Origin: Sediminispirochaeta sp.
Lineage (GTDB): Bacteria; Spirochaetota; Spirochaetia; DSM-16054; Sediminispirochaetaceae
DNA length: 13,505 bases
Direction: 5' to 3'
Assembly: GCA_011046055.1 (NCBI GenBank)
Contig: DSBN01000367.1
Span: 1 to 13,505 of the forward strand
Part shown: piece by piece, positions 1-6,320 of the stretch
Position numbering within the stretch: the first letter of the stretch is position 1
Layout: each line of letters opens with the position of its first letter
Program-made: the position numbers and the translations under genes
Notes under the pieces: model-generated
What the model saw: only the letters and a program-made list of their open reading frames with translations
Told to the model about the DNA's origin: nothing
Database searches by the model: none

Positions 1-31
1 CAAATGTAATGATAATTCCGATATAGGTCAT
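1..31 (-). CDS. rnfA: RnfA, N-terminal fragment (gene continues beyond the left edge)
   Basis: Only ten codons are visible, reading MTYIGIIITF, which looks like the start of the first membrane helix of RnfA, an integral subunit of the Rnf complex. The ATG (31-29) follows the rnfE stop codon after one base. A GGAGG ribosome-binding site lies inside the end of rnfE, at a normal distance. The identification rests mainly on position, since rnfA follows rnfE in the common rnfCDGEAB order; the short peptide alone would not prove it. Translation is probably coupled to rnfE. Confidence 0.7.
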   Translation of the reverse strand, partial: MTYIGIIITF

Positions 32-32
32 A

Positions 33-656
33 TCAGCTGTTTCCTCCTACCTTCTCCTGCATCCATCTGAAGCCGGCGATCAGATACCCCATCACCAGCA
101 GAGCTCCCGCCGCCAGGGCGAAGACTCGGGCCGGCGAGTCAACCAGTATCGGCACCTCTATGACCCCGTTGAAACCGCCCATAGGAAAAAGGGTGATGGT
201 TCCCACACCCAGCACCTCCCGTACGAAGGCGATCATCAATAGGGCTACGGTAAAACCGAGGGACATTCCCAGCGCATCCATTATTGAAGCTCCTAATCCG
301 TTTCGGTTGGCAAAGCCTTCGGCCCGTCCGAGAATAATACAGTTCACCACAATCAAGGAAACGAACACCCCCAAACTGTCGTAGAGATCGGGCAGGTACG
401 CTTTCATCACCATCTCCACAATGGTGACGAAGGATGCGATGATTACAATATACGAGGGAATTCTTACCTTCTCAGGAATGAAATCTTTTAACAGAGAGAC
501 AAAAATATTGGCTCCCAGCAGTACGAAGAGCACTCCGGCTCCCATTCCCAGGGCGTTTACCACCCGGCTGGAGACACCCAAGGCCGGACAAAGACCAAGG
601 GCCAACACAAACACCGGGTTTTCCCTGATCAATCCTTTTGTGAACTCTTTTATCAT
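33..656 (-). CDS. rnfE: Rnf complex membrane subunit RnfE (NqrD/RnfE family)
   Basis: RnfE is one of two homologous six-helix membrane subunits (RnfA/RnfE, matching NqrE/NqrD) of the ion-translocating ferredoxin:NAD+ oxidoreductase. The 207 aa length is normal. Family hallmarks are visible: NPVFVLALGLCPALG near residues 13-27 and VNCIILGRAEGFA near 104-116. Cys23 and Cys106 match the conserved half-membrane cysteines that, in the NqrD/E and RnfA/E pair, hold an iron-sulfur cluster between the two subunits. The start ATG lies 3 nt after the rnfG stop and is preceded by a G-rich Shine-Dalgarno stretch (GGGGGGAT). The start context and tight spacing place the gene firmly in the rnf operon. NqrD is the only realistic alternative and is excluded by the adjacent rnfC. 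Confidence 0.95.
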   Translation of the reverse strand: MIKEFTKGLIRENPVFVLALGLCPALGVSSRVVNALGMGAGVLFVLLGANIFVSLLKDFIPEKVRIPSYIVIIASFVTIVEMVMKAYLPDLYDSLGVFVSLIVVNCIILGRAEGFANRNGLGASIMDALGMSLGFTVALLMIAFVREVLGVGTITLFPMGGFNGVIEVPILVDSPARVFALAAGALLVMGYLIAGFRWMQEKVGGNS

Positions 657-659
657 CTT

Positions 660-1226
660 TTATATCCCCCCCAACTCTTTCACGAAGTTGCTGCCGTTCT
701 CCAGAGCCTTGGCGATTCCAATGAAGGTGATAGTTGCCCCGGTGATCGTGTCCGCTTCCTCCTGGGCGAGCATATCCTTACGTACCGGTATCGGCTCCTC
801 GCCTCCGGTACCCAGGTACATCTCCATATAGGAAGATTTTTCTGCTTCCTTTCCGAGCCCCGGGGTCTCTTGGTTCTCCATGAGCTGTACGGCGAAAACT
901 TCGCCCGTAGCCTGAAATCCGGCCAGAATCACCATGTCTCCTCCGTAACCGGTACCGACAAGCCGCACTATATAGGCATCCGGATCATCACTCGTGTCGC
1001 TGCTTTCAAAAAGCGGGTAATAGGTGGTGATGCCTTTGTGTCCCTCCACCGGGTTCGCCTCACCGACCTTCATCCCCGAAGAGACGTTCTCCAGAGCCGC
1101 CGCCAGTCGCTGCTGCTTAATGAGTTCAATCCGCGGTTCGGTCACCGCGTTCATCAACCCCAGTACCAGGGCGGCTACGGCACAAATGATCGCCAATCTG
1201 CTGCCAATTTTTACCATATCTTTCAT
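660..1226 (-). CDS. rnfG: Rnf complex flavoprotein subunit RnfG (covalent FMN)
   Basis: RnfG is a membrane-anchored subunit that carries FMN on the extracytoplasmic side and relays electrons within the Rnf complex. The 188 aa protein has one N-terminal helix (about residues 7-27) followed by an FMN-binding domain. ETPGLG at 120-125 is a typical RnfG/NqrC motif. DTITGAT at 159-165 matches the ApbE flavin-transferase acceptor pattern Dxx(S/T)GAT, so FMN should be linked to Thr165 through its phosphate. The ATG (1226-1224) overlaps the rnfD stop as ATGA, and a purine-rich GGAGAAGGGG ribosome-binding site precedes it. No apbE gene is visible here, so the flavin transferase must be elsewhere. Confidence 0.95.
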   Translation of the reverse strand: MKDMVKIGSRLAIICAVAALVLGLMNAVTEPRIELIKQQRLAAALENVSSGMKVGEANPVEGHKGITTYYPLFESSDTSDDPDAYIVRLVGTGYGGDMVILAGFQATGEVFAVQLMENQETPGLGKEAEKSSYMEMYLGTGGEEPIPVRKDMLAQEEADTITGATITFIGIAKALENGSNFVKELGGI

Positions 1227-2323
1227 ACCGAGCTCCCCTTCTCCTCGGCTACACCGAAAATACGCCGTGTTGAATACCGGTTGATCATTGGCACAAAAAT
1301 ATTCATCAAGATAATGGCCAGTGACACCCCCTCCGGAAATGAACCGTAGATACGGATCAAAAAGGTAAAAAAACCGACACCCACTCCGTAGATCAGCATT
1401 CCCCGTCGGCTCAGCGGACTGGTGACCATATCCGTAGCCATATAGAAGGCTCCCAGAATCAAACCACCGCTGAAGAGGTGAAAAAAGACATCGCCGCTGA
1501 AGATTCCGGCGTTGAAATCAAATCCCCCGAATATCCAGACCAACAAGGAAAAGCTGAGCAGATAGGATACCGGTATCTCCCAAGTGATTATTTTTCTGTA
1601 GAGCAGGTACGCCGCGCCGAGAAGCAGCAGTAGAGCCGAAACCTCACCCAAGGAGCCGGGCACGTTACCAACGAACAGGTCCCAATAACCGCCGGGAACT
1701 CCTTCGCCGAAGATACCCCTCAGCCACTCGGTGGCACGCACGTCGGCACTCGACTGGGGGTAGCCCGAACCTCGGAGAAACTCCATTGGGCCTCGGGCGC
1801 TGCCCTGGTAATCGATAAGACCGGATTTGATAAATCCCAGAACCGAGGCGCCGGAGACGGTGTCCGCCGCGTCCATTGTCCGCGGCATAGTCCAATTGGT
1901 CATCTCTCCGGTCCAAGAGAAAAACACAAAGACCCGTCCGGCCAGAGCGGGGTTCATCCAGTTCCGCCCGAGTCCTCCGAAGGTCCACTTCACTATTACT
2001 ATCGCGAAAAGGGAGGCTAAAACGGGTATATGATAGGGAATTGCCGGCGGTAGGTTGTAGCCGATCAGAAGACCAGTCAAAAAGGCACTTCCGTCTCCCA
2101 AGGGGTTCTCTCTACCGGCGGCTCTGGCCATCCCATATTCGGCCAACATCGCGCTCAAGATGGATACCCCGAGCACTGCCAGCACCCTTATTCCAAAAAC
2201 ATACACGCCCCAGATGCCCGCCGGAGCCAGGCACAGAGATACCGTCCACATGATCTTGGCCGTAGAATCGGGATGGTGTATCTGGGGGGCTGCCTCTACA
2301 AGTCTCGTTTGTTTCTCTTCCAT
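1223..2323 (-). CDS. rnfD: Rnf complex membrane subunit RnfD, with SGAS at the flavin site
   Basis: RnfD (NqrB/RnfD family) is a polytopic membrane subunit thought to form part of the ion channel; it normally carries covalent FMN on a threonine. The ATG at 2323 was chosen, giving 366 aa: AGAAGGGG ends 5 nt before it. The in-frame GTG at 2329 would overlap this ribosome-binding site, although it would give a GTGA overlap with rnfC. Family motifs include GLGRNWMNPALAGR (about 117-130), GNVPGSLGE and TDMVTSPLSRRG, and the C-terminus FPEGVSLAIILMN is typical. The flavinylation motif reads DTVSGAS (154-160), with Ser160 (codon TCG) in place of the usual Thr. Whether this serine accepts FMN cannot be told from the sequence. 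The end overlaps rnfG by ATGA. Confidence 0.94.
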   Translation of the reverse strand: MEEKQTRLVEAAPQIHHPDSTAKIMWTVSLCLAPAGIWGVYVFGIRVLAVLGVSILSAMLAEYGMARAAGRENPLGDGSAFLTGLLIGYNLPPAIPYHIPVLASLFAIVIVKWTFGGLGRNWMNPALAGRVFVFFSWTGEMTNWTMPRTMDAADTVSGASVLGFIKSGLIDYQGSARGPMEFLRGSGYPQSSADVRATEWLRGIFGEGVPGGYWDLFVGNVPGSLGEVSALLLLLGAAYLLYRKIITWEIPVSYLLSFSLLVWIFGGFDFNAGIFSGDVFFHLFSGGLILGAFYMATDMVTSPLSRRGMLIYGVGVGFFTFLIRIYGSFPEGVSLAIILMNIFVPMINRYSTRRIFGVAEEKGSSV

Positions 2324-2325
2324 GT

Positions 2326-3651
2326 TCACCCCTTCTTTTTCCTTGCCATTCGCTTACCCAATTTGAAGCCCTGAACCAGCGGGATCCTGGCGGGACAGAC
2401 GAAGCCGCAGCTACCGCACTCCCGGCAGTCCATCAGACCGTTGTCCAGCGACTCATCGTACTTGAGATGGTCCACCAGTTTGAACAGGATCGTCGGGTTC
2501 AGTCCCATGGGACAGGCCTCTATACATCGACCACAGGAAAGACAAGCGGTTCTTCTGGAGCTTTTCACCTCTTTTGAGGTGAGCGCCAAAACACCGGAGG
2601 TACCCTTGATCACCGGGGTATCCAGGTCGTAGACGGCGGTTCCAGTCATGGGACCACCGACGACGATCTTCTCCGGCACTTCGCTGAAGCCGCCGCACTC
2701 TTCGATGAGATCCCCGATGCTGGTGCCGATTCTGACCTTGAGATTGGAGGGGTCCTTGATCGCTCCGCCGCTGACCGTTACAAAGCGCTCGATTAGCGGT
2801 TTCCTGAAGACCACCGCTTCGTAGATCGAATAGACCGTTCCGGCGTTGGATACCACCGCTCCGATGTCGATCGGCAATCCTCCGGAGGGCACCTCTTGAC
2901 CGGTGATCGCCTTGATGAGAAGTTTCTCGTCTCCCTGGGGGTACTTCAACTCCAGGGGGACCACTTCGATATTCATCCCCCGTTCGCTGATCCTCTTCTC
3001 CATTACCTCGATGGCATCGGGTTTGTTCTCCTCGATCCCCACGGCGATCCTTTCGGGCTGGATAATCTTCTGGATTATCTCCACCCCCTCCAAGAGCTCG
3101 TCGGTCTTCTCCAGCATCAATCGGTGGTCGATGGTCAGGTACGGTTCGCATTCGACGCCGTTGACCACGAAGAGTTCCGCTTTTTTCCCCTTAGGGATAG
3201 AAAACTTGACGTGGGTGGGAAAAGTGGCGCCACCCAAGCCGACAATGCCGCTCTCGCTGATCAGCTGCAGCAGCTCTTCGCCCGAGAGACCGCGCCAATC
3301 ATGTCTCTCCTGCTCCTTGCCGGACCGATCGAACTCTCCCTCCATCTCGATGATCACCGCCGGTGATTTGAGGCCGTTCCCAAGATAGACGTCCCGGATT
3401 TCCTTCACCTTTCCCGGTACCGGCGAATGCACCGGCGCCGATATAAATCCGGAAGATTTTCCCAGGAGCGTCCCCTCACGCACCTCGTCTCCCACCTGGA
3501 CCGCGATCTCCGCCGGCTTTCCCAGATGTTGAGCCAGAGGGACCGTTAAGATTTGCGGAATCAAGGCATTTTTAAGCGCCTTGTGTTCCGATCTACTTTT
3601 GCTGTCGGGTGGATGAACTCCCCCTTTCGGATAGGTTTTTGTTCCTTTCAT
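2326..3651 (-). CDS. rnfC: Rnf complex NADH/iron-sulfur subunit RnfC
   Basis: RnfC is the peripheral cytoplasmic subunit that binds NADH and FMN and carries two [4Fe-4S] clusters. The 441 aa product begins near the canonical KGGVHPPDSK (about 9-18). GLGGATFPTH (138-147) and NGVECEPYLT (164-173) are the nucleotide/FMN-binding elements shared with NuoF. Two ferredoxin-like cluster motifs follow: Cys370, 373, 376, 380 and Cys409, 412, 415, 419. A longer reading frame extends 35 codons upstream. The ATG at 3651 is preferred because the extension lies wholly inside the preceding gene and matches nothing in RnfC. This ATG also forms an ATGA overlap with that gene's stop, and AGAAGG sits 5 nt before it. 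NqrA is excluded by the cluster motifs. Confidence 0.96.
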   Translation of the reverse strand: MKGTKTYPKGGVHPPDSKSRSEHKALKNALIPQILTVPLAQHLGKPAEIAVQVGDEVREGTLLGKSSGFISAPVHSPVPGKVKEIRDVYLGNGLKSPAVIIEMEGEFDRSGKEQERHDWRGLSGEELLQLISESGIVGLGGATFPTHVKFSIPKGKKAELFVVNGVECEPYLTIDHRLMLEKTDELLEGVEIIQKIIQPERIAVGIEENKPDAIEVMEKRISERGMNIEVVPLELKYPQGDEKLLIKAITGQEVPSGGLPIDIGAVVSNAGTVYSIYEAVVFRKPLIERFVTVSGGAIKDPSNLKVRIGTSIGDLIEECGGFSEVPEKIVVGGPMTGTAVYDLDTPVIKGTSGVLALTSKEVKSSRRTACLSCGRCIEACPMGLNPTILFKLVDHLKYDESLDNGLMDCRECGSCGFVCPARIPLVQGFKLGKRMARKKKG

Positions 3652-5234
3652 GCTACCTTCTGCCCTTTCCTCTGCTGAAGTTTTTGAATGCTTATATTCT
3701 TTACATTTCCATTTCTCATACTCATATACACGACCAAGGGAACGATCAGAGCGCACAGCCCCACGTATGCCCAGACCAGTCGTGCAGAAAGACGAGACGG
3801 TTTCACTTCCCCATTTTCTACGGCCACTAGAGAACCTTGAGCCAGCAACAGGGCGGGAACCCCCCCTTCGGATGCGGCTTCAATTATATCGGCATACCAT
3901 TTGTCTGTAAACAACTTAACTCGTCTATTCTTTGTAATTACCTGGTTTCCGACTCTCTCGAAAACCGGCAGAAAAACCTCTTCCCTAGGTACGGGCAGAC
4001 CGTAGGGGCGTCCGTAGAAAAAAGTCTCCTGATAGGCCCGGTGAGTCACATAATCGATGAGATTGGGCAGCTTCGAGTCGTCGTTCGAAGCCGCTTCCAG
4101 CATATTTTCCCATGTCAACTCGTCCGCTCCATCGCCTACAAGGGAAACCGGATACGGGTATTCGAGACTCCCCCCCTGTTTTTCAAATCCGTCCGATTGC
4201 GGGTACAGAAGAAGAAAGCCCAAAGGGAGCGCAAAGGTAAGCGCGAAGAGCAAGACCCCGAGCCGCACGGCTCGAGCTTTGTATCTCTCCGCCCCTAACA
4301 GGGAAACGGGGAAAAAAAGCGTATGGTCTTGTTTCCTGACCCTGATTTCACTCAAATAGGCAAAAAGGACCAAGAGCGCCCCATGAATCACCAGAGTGTC
4401 AAGCAAGCTGGCGAAGATTGGGAAGAAACCCTCGATCCCTATGAAAAGAAAAGTGCCGCTCAAGATAAGTATTATGAGGTAGAAGGAGAGTCGTTGGACA
4501 ACTCCCCGGGACAGACCGTCGATACCAATATTGAAGTGCTGTTTCAAAGCCGGGGCATACCAGCCCGAAAGCAGCGCCCAGCCCATCAAATTCAGAACCA
4601 ACGTTCCAAACAACACGAAATCCATCACCGGGTAACCAACAAATAGAAGCACCCCGCCGGCGAGGAAGAGCAGCCGGGCGGAGGCGGGCATGTACAGCGT
4701 CAGGGCCATCATGGTCAGTGCGAGAGGAAGCCAGTAGAAGCTGCTGCCCCCCCGTGAGTTCTCCGGCCTTGCGTAGTTTATCCCACGGCTCTCCATCATC
4801 TCGAGGGCGCCCTGTAGATCTTCATCCTGCCCCTCTTTGATATAGACTACATGGGCCTCTCCGCCCCCATAACGGCCGTGAAAGTAGCGATTCAAGCCCC
4901 GCAAATAGGGATCGTTGCGCATATCCTGGGGGCTGAGAAAAGAGTCGAGTTCGGAGAAACTGAAGATTTCAACTTCAGGGTAGTTGAAAAGATAAACATT
5001 CTGACTCCTTTCGGTCAGCACATCTTCGCAACCAGCGGCGGTGAATATCCGCTCCACCGTTGAGAGATCCTCCACACTCTCACGGTCTACCAGTACCAGG
5101 TCATATCCCTGCCATACCTGTCTCCGGGGCGCTTCGATACTTATATCAACGCGCCAGAATACAGCCATTACCAAAGCGCTCATAGGGAGGATAAAAAAAA
5201 GTGCTGCGGCGGATTTCTTTTGTGTCAGTCTCAT
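3648..5234 (-). CDS. unknown polytopic membrane protein at the head of the rnf operon
   Basis: I do not recognise this 528 aa protein as a characterised family. Hydrophobicity read by eye suggests eight helices, near 9-27, 168-184, 186-203, 205-224, 251-270, 276-295, 324-343 and 485-505. Two soluble stretches (about 28-165 and 345-482) would both face outside the cytoplasm. The basic loops at about 225-250 and 296-323 and the basic C-terminal tail would be inside, agreeing with the positive-inside rule. No cofactor or catalytic motif is evident. The ATG at 5234 has GGAG just upstream; a TTG six codons earlier has no better site. Its stop overlaps the rnfC start as ATGA, so the two are probably co-translated. 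A role in Rnf assembly, stability or coupling is an inference from position alone. Confidence 0.85.
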   Translation of the reverse strand: MRLTQKKSAAALFFILPMSALVMAVFWRVDISIEAPRRQVWQGYDLVLVDRESVEDLSTVERIFTAAGCEDVLTERSQNVYLFNYPEVEIFSFSELDSFLSPQDMRNDPYLRGLNRYFHGRYGGGEAHVVYIKEGQDEDLQGALEMMESRGINYARPENSRGGSSFYWLPLALTMMALTLYMPASARLLFLAGGVLLFVGYPVMDFVLFGTLVLNLMGWALLSGWYAPALKQHFNIGIDGLSRGVVQRLSFYLIILILSGTFLFIGIEGFFPIFASLLDTLVIHGALLVLFAYLSEIRVRKQDHTLFFPVSLLGAERYKARAVRLGVLLFALTFALPLGFLLLYPQSDGFEKQGGSLEYPYPVSLVGDGADELTWENMLEAASNDDSKLPNLIDYVTHRAYQETFFYGRPYGLPVPREEVFLPVFERVGNQVITKNRRVKLFTDKWYADIIEAASEGGVPALLLAQGSLVAVENGEVKPSRLSARLVWAYVGLCALIVPLVVYMSMRNGNVKNISIQKLQQRKGQKVA

Positions 5235-5302
5235 ACTACTCCGGTGTTCCAAGTTTCCCCGTGGTCACCTGCTTTGTCAAGCTCATCGACTTCAACTTCC
5301 AT
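5231..5302 (-). CDS. possible 23-codon small ORF upstream of the rnf-linked membrane gene
   Basis: An ATG at 5302, preceded by a GGGGGG run ending 4 nt before it, opens a 23-residue acidic frame (MEVEVDELDKAGDHGETW...). Its TGA stop overlaps the start of the following membrane-protein gene as ATGA, the same junction type used elsewhere in this operon. This could be a leader peptide or small protein that couples translation. The alternative is a chance frame in a 114-nt leader; the length is too short to decide by coding statistics. Confidence 0.35.
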   Translation of the reverse strand: MEVEVDELDKAGDHGETWNTGVV

Positions 5303-5327
5303 GCCACCCCCCTGTTTCAGCCTCCAA

Positions 5328-5374
5328 ATTATGTATATAATATGAGATATGAAAAACATGCTACACCATGTCAA
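5328..5374. promoter_or_regulatory. AT-rich divergent promoter region between the rnf operon and the P-loop gene
   Basis: On the plus strand TATAAT (5336-5341) ends 7 nt before the ATG at 5349, with no good -35 box at the normal distance. On the minus strand TTGACA (5374-5369, inside the first codons of the P-loop gene) is followed after 17 nt by the weak -10 CATATC (5351-5346); CATAAT at 5333-5328 is another candidate -10 without a good -35. The minus-strand transcript would have a leader of about 100 nt before the membrane-protein gene. The plus-strand box is the better supported of the two. Confidence 0.4.
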
Positions 5375-6209
5375 TTGGCTCCTTCGGGGAATAGCCGTAT
5401 ACGCCCTGGTAGGACGAAGTGGTACCGGCAAAAGTTTTCGCGCCAAGCTGGTCGCCGAGAAGTACGGTATCGAGCTGATTATAGACGACGGGCTCCTGAT
5501 CAAGGACCAGAAGATACTCGCCGGTCGTTCGGCTAAGAGGGAGAAAGCCTATCTATCGGCGATCAAGACCGCCCTTTTTGCCAACGACAAGCACTGTCGA
5601 CAGGTAAGAGAAGTTCTGGAGAAGGAAAAATTCAAACGCATCCTCATTCTGGGCACTTCAGAAAAAATGGTGTACAAAATCGCGGCTCGTTTGAAGCTGC
5701 CGAAGCCCTCAAAAGTGATTAATATCGAGGAGATTGCCAGCCAGGAGGATATTGAAACGGCGGTATTGAGCCGGCGGAACGAAGGCAAGCATGTGATACC
5801 GGTACCGACTATAGAAATCCACCGCAACTACCCCCAATTCGTCTACGACTCGGTGAAGGTCTTCTTCAAGAAAAATTTCTCCTTCCTACCGCAGAAAGAG
5901 AGGGTCTTTGAAAAAACGGTGGTTCAGCCGGAGTTCGGAAAAAAGGGCAAAGTCACCATCTCCGAAGCAGCACTCACCCAGATGGTGCTGCACTGTACGG
6001 ACGAGTTCGACGATACGCTTACTATCAGCAAGGTGTCGGTCAACCAGGGTCCCTACGGCTATATGTTGACCATCTATCTTCACGTGCCATTCGGTCTGCA
6101 GATCACCGGTAACATCCACGCCCTGCGCGACTACATCGTTGAGAGTCTGGAGCACTACGGCGGCGTGCCAATTCGCAAGGTTGATATCCGGGTCGATAAG
6201 ATACAGTAG
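5349..6209 (+). CDS. P-loop NTP-binding protein with Asp23/Gls24-like C-terminal domain
   Basis: The 286 aa protein starts with a kinase/ATPase-like domain: a Walker A motif GRSGTGKS at 22-29, a hydrophobic strand ending in Asp46-Asp47 (ELIIDD) that could serve as Walker B, and a strand FKRILILG near 95-102. The C-terminal ~85 residues (about 200-285, starting GKVTISEAAL and ending VPIRKVDIRVDKI) have the pattern of the Asp23/Gls24/YloU family, small domains linked to envelope stress or lipid metabolism in Gram-positive bacteria. No membrane helix or signal peptide is present, so it is cytoplasmic. The substrate is unknown. No Shine-Dalgarno sequence precedes the ATG at 5349 (a second ATG is at 5358), and a TATAAT box just upstream suggests a leaderless transcript. 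The Asp23 assignment is by pattern recognition only. Confidence 0.8.
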   Translation: MKNMLHHVNWLLRGIAVYALVGRSGTGKSFRAKLVAEKYGIELIIDDGLLIKDQKILAGRSAKREKAYLSAIKTALFANDKHCRQVREVLEKEKFKRILILGTSEKMVYKIAARLKLPKPSKVINIEEIASQEDIETAVLSRRNEGKHVIPVPTIEIHRNYPQFVYDSVKVFFKKNFSFLPQKERVFEKTVVQPEFGKKGKVTISEAALTQMVLHCTDEFDDTLTISKVSVNQGPYGYMLTIYLHVPFGLQITGNIHALRDYIVESLEHYGGVPIRKVDIRVDKIQ

Positions 6210-6274
6210 ACTCTATTTTATGAAGTCCAGTGCCGATACATATATTTGTAGTAGTACCTCTGTACGACCGATGC

Positions 6275-6303
6275 TTGACAAGAAATTCCGCCAAACATAG
6301 GAT
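6275..6303 (+). promoter_or_regulatory. sigma-70-type promoter for the TPR protein gene
   Basis: A perfect -35 box TTGACA (6275-6280) is followed after exactly 17 nt by TAGGAT (6298-6303), four of six matches to TATAAT. Transcription would begin near 6310, directly before the GGGGGG ribosome-binding site (6311-6316) of the gene starting at 6321. The remainder of the 111-nt gap 6210-6320 shows no clear terminator for the upstream gene. Confidence 0.6.
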
Positions 6304-6320
6304 TTTTTTTGGGGGGCAAT

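Noticed and set aside
870..3388. Long plus-strand open frames across the rnf genes (for example 870-1349 and 2896-3388)
   Set aside because: They are antisense shadows of well-identified rnf genes; their translations have no recognisable domain and no proper ribosome-binding site.
1..3651. Nqr (Na+-translocating NADH:quinone oxidoreductase) operon instead of Rnf
   Set aside because: RnfC has the NuoF-like nucleotide-binding elements and two four-cysteine cluster motifs that NqrA lacks, and the gene order is rnfCDGEA.
3652..3756. 35-codon N-terminal extension of rnfC
   Set aside because: It lies entirely inside the preceding membrane-protein gene, has no resemblance to RnfC, and the ATG at 3651 has both a ribosome-binding site and an ATGA overlap.
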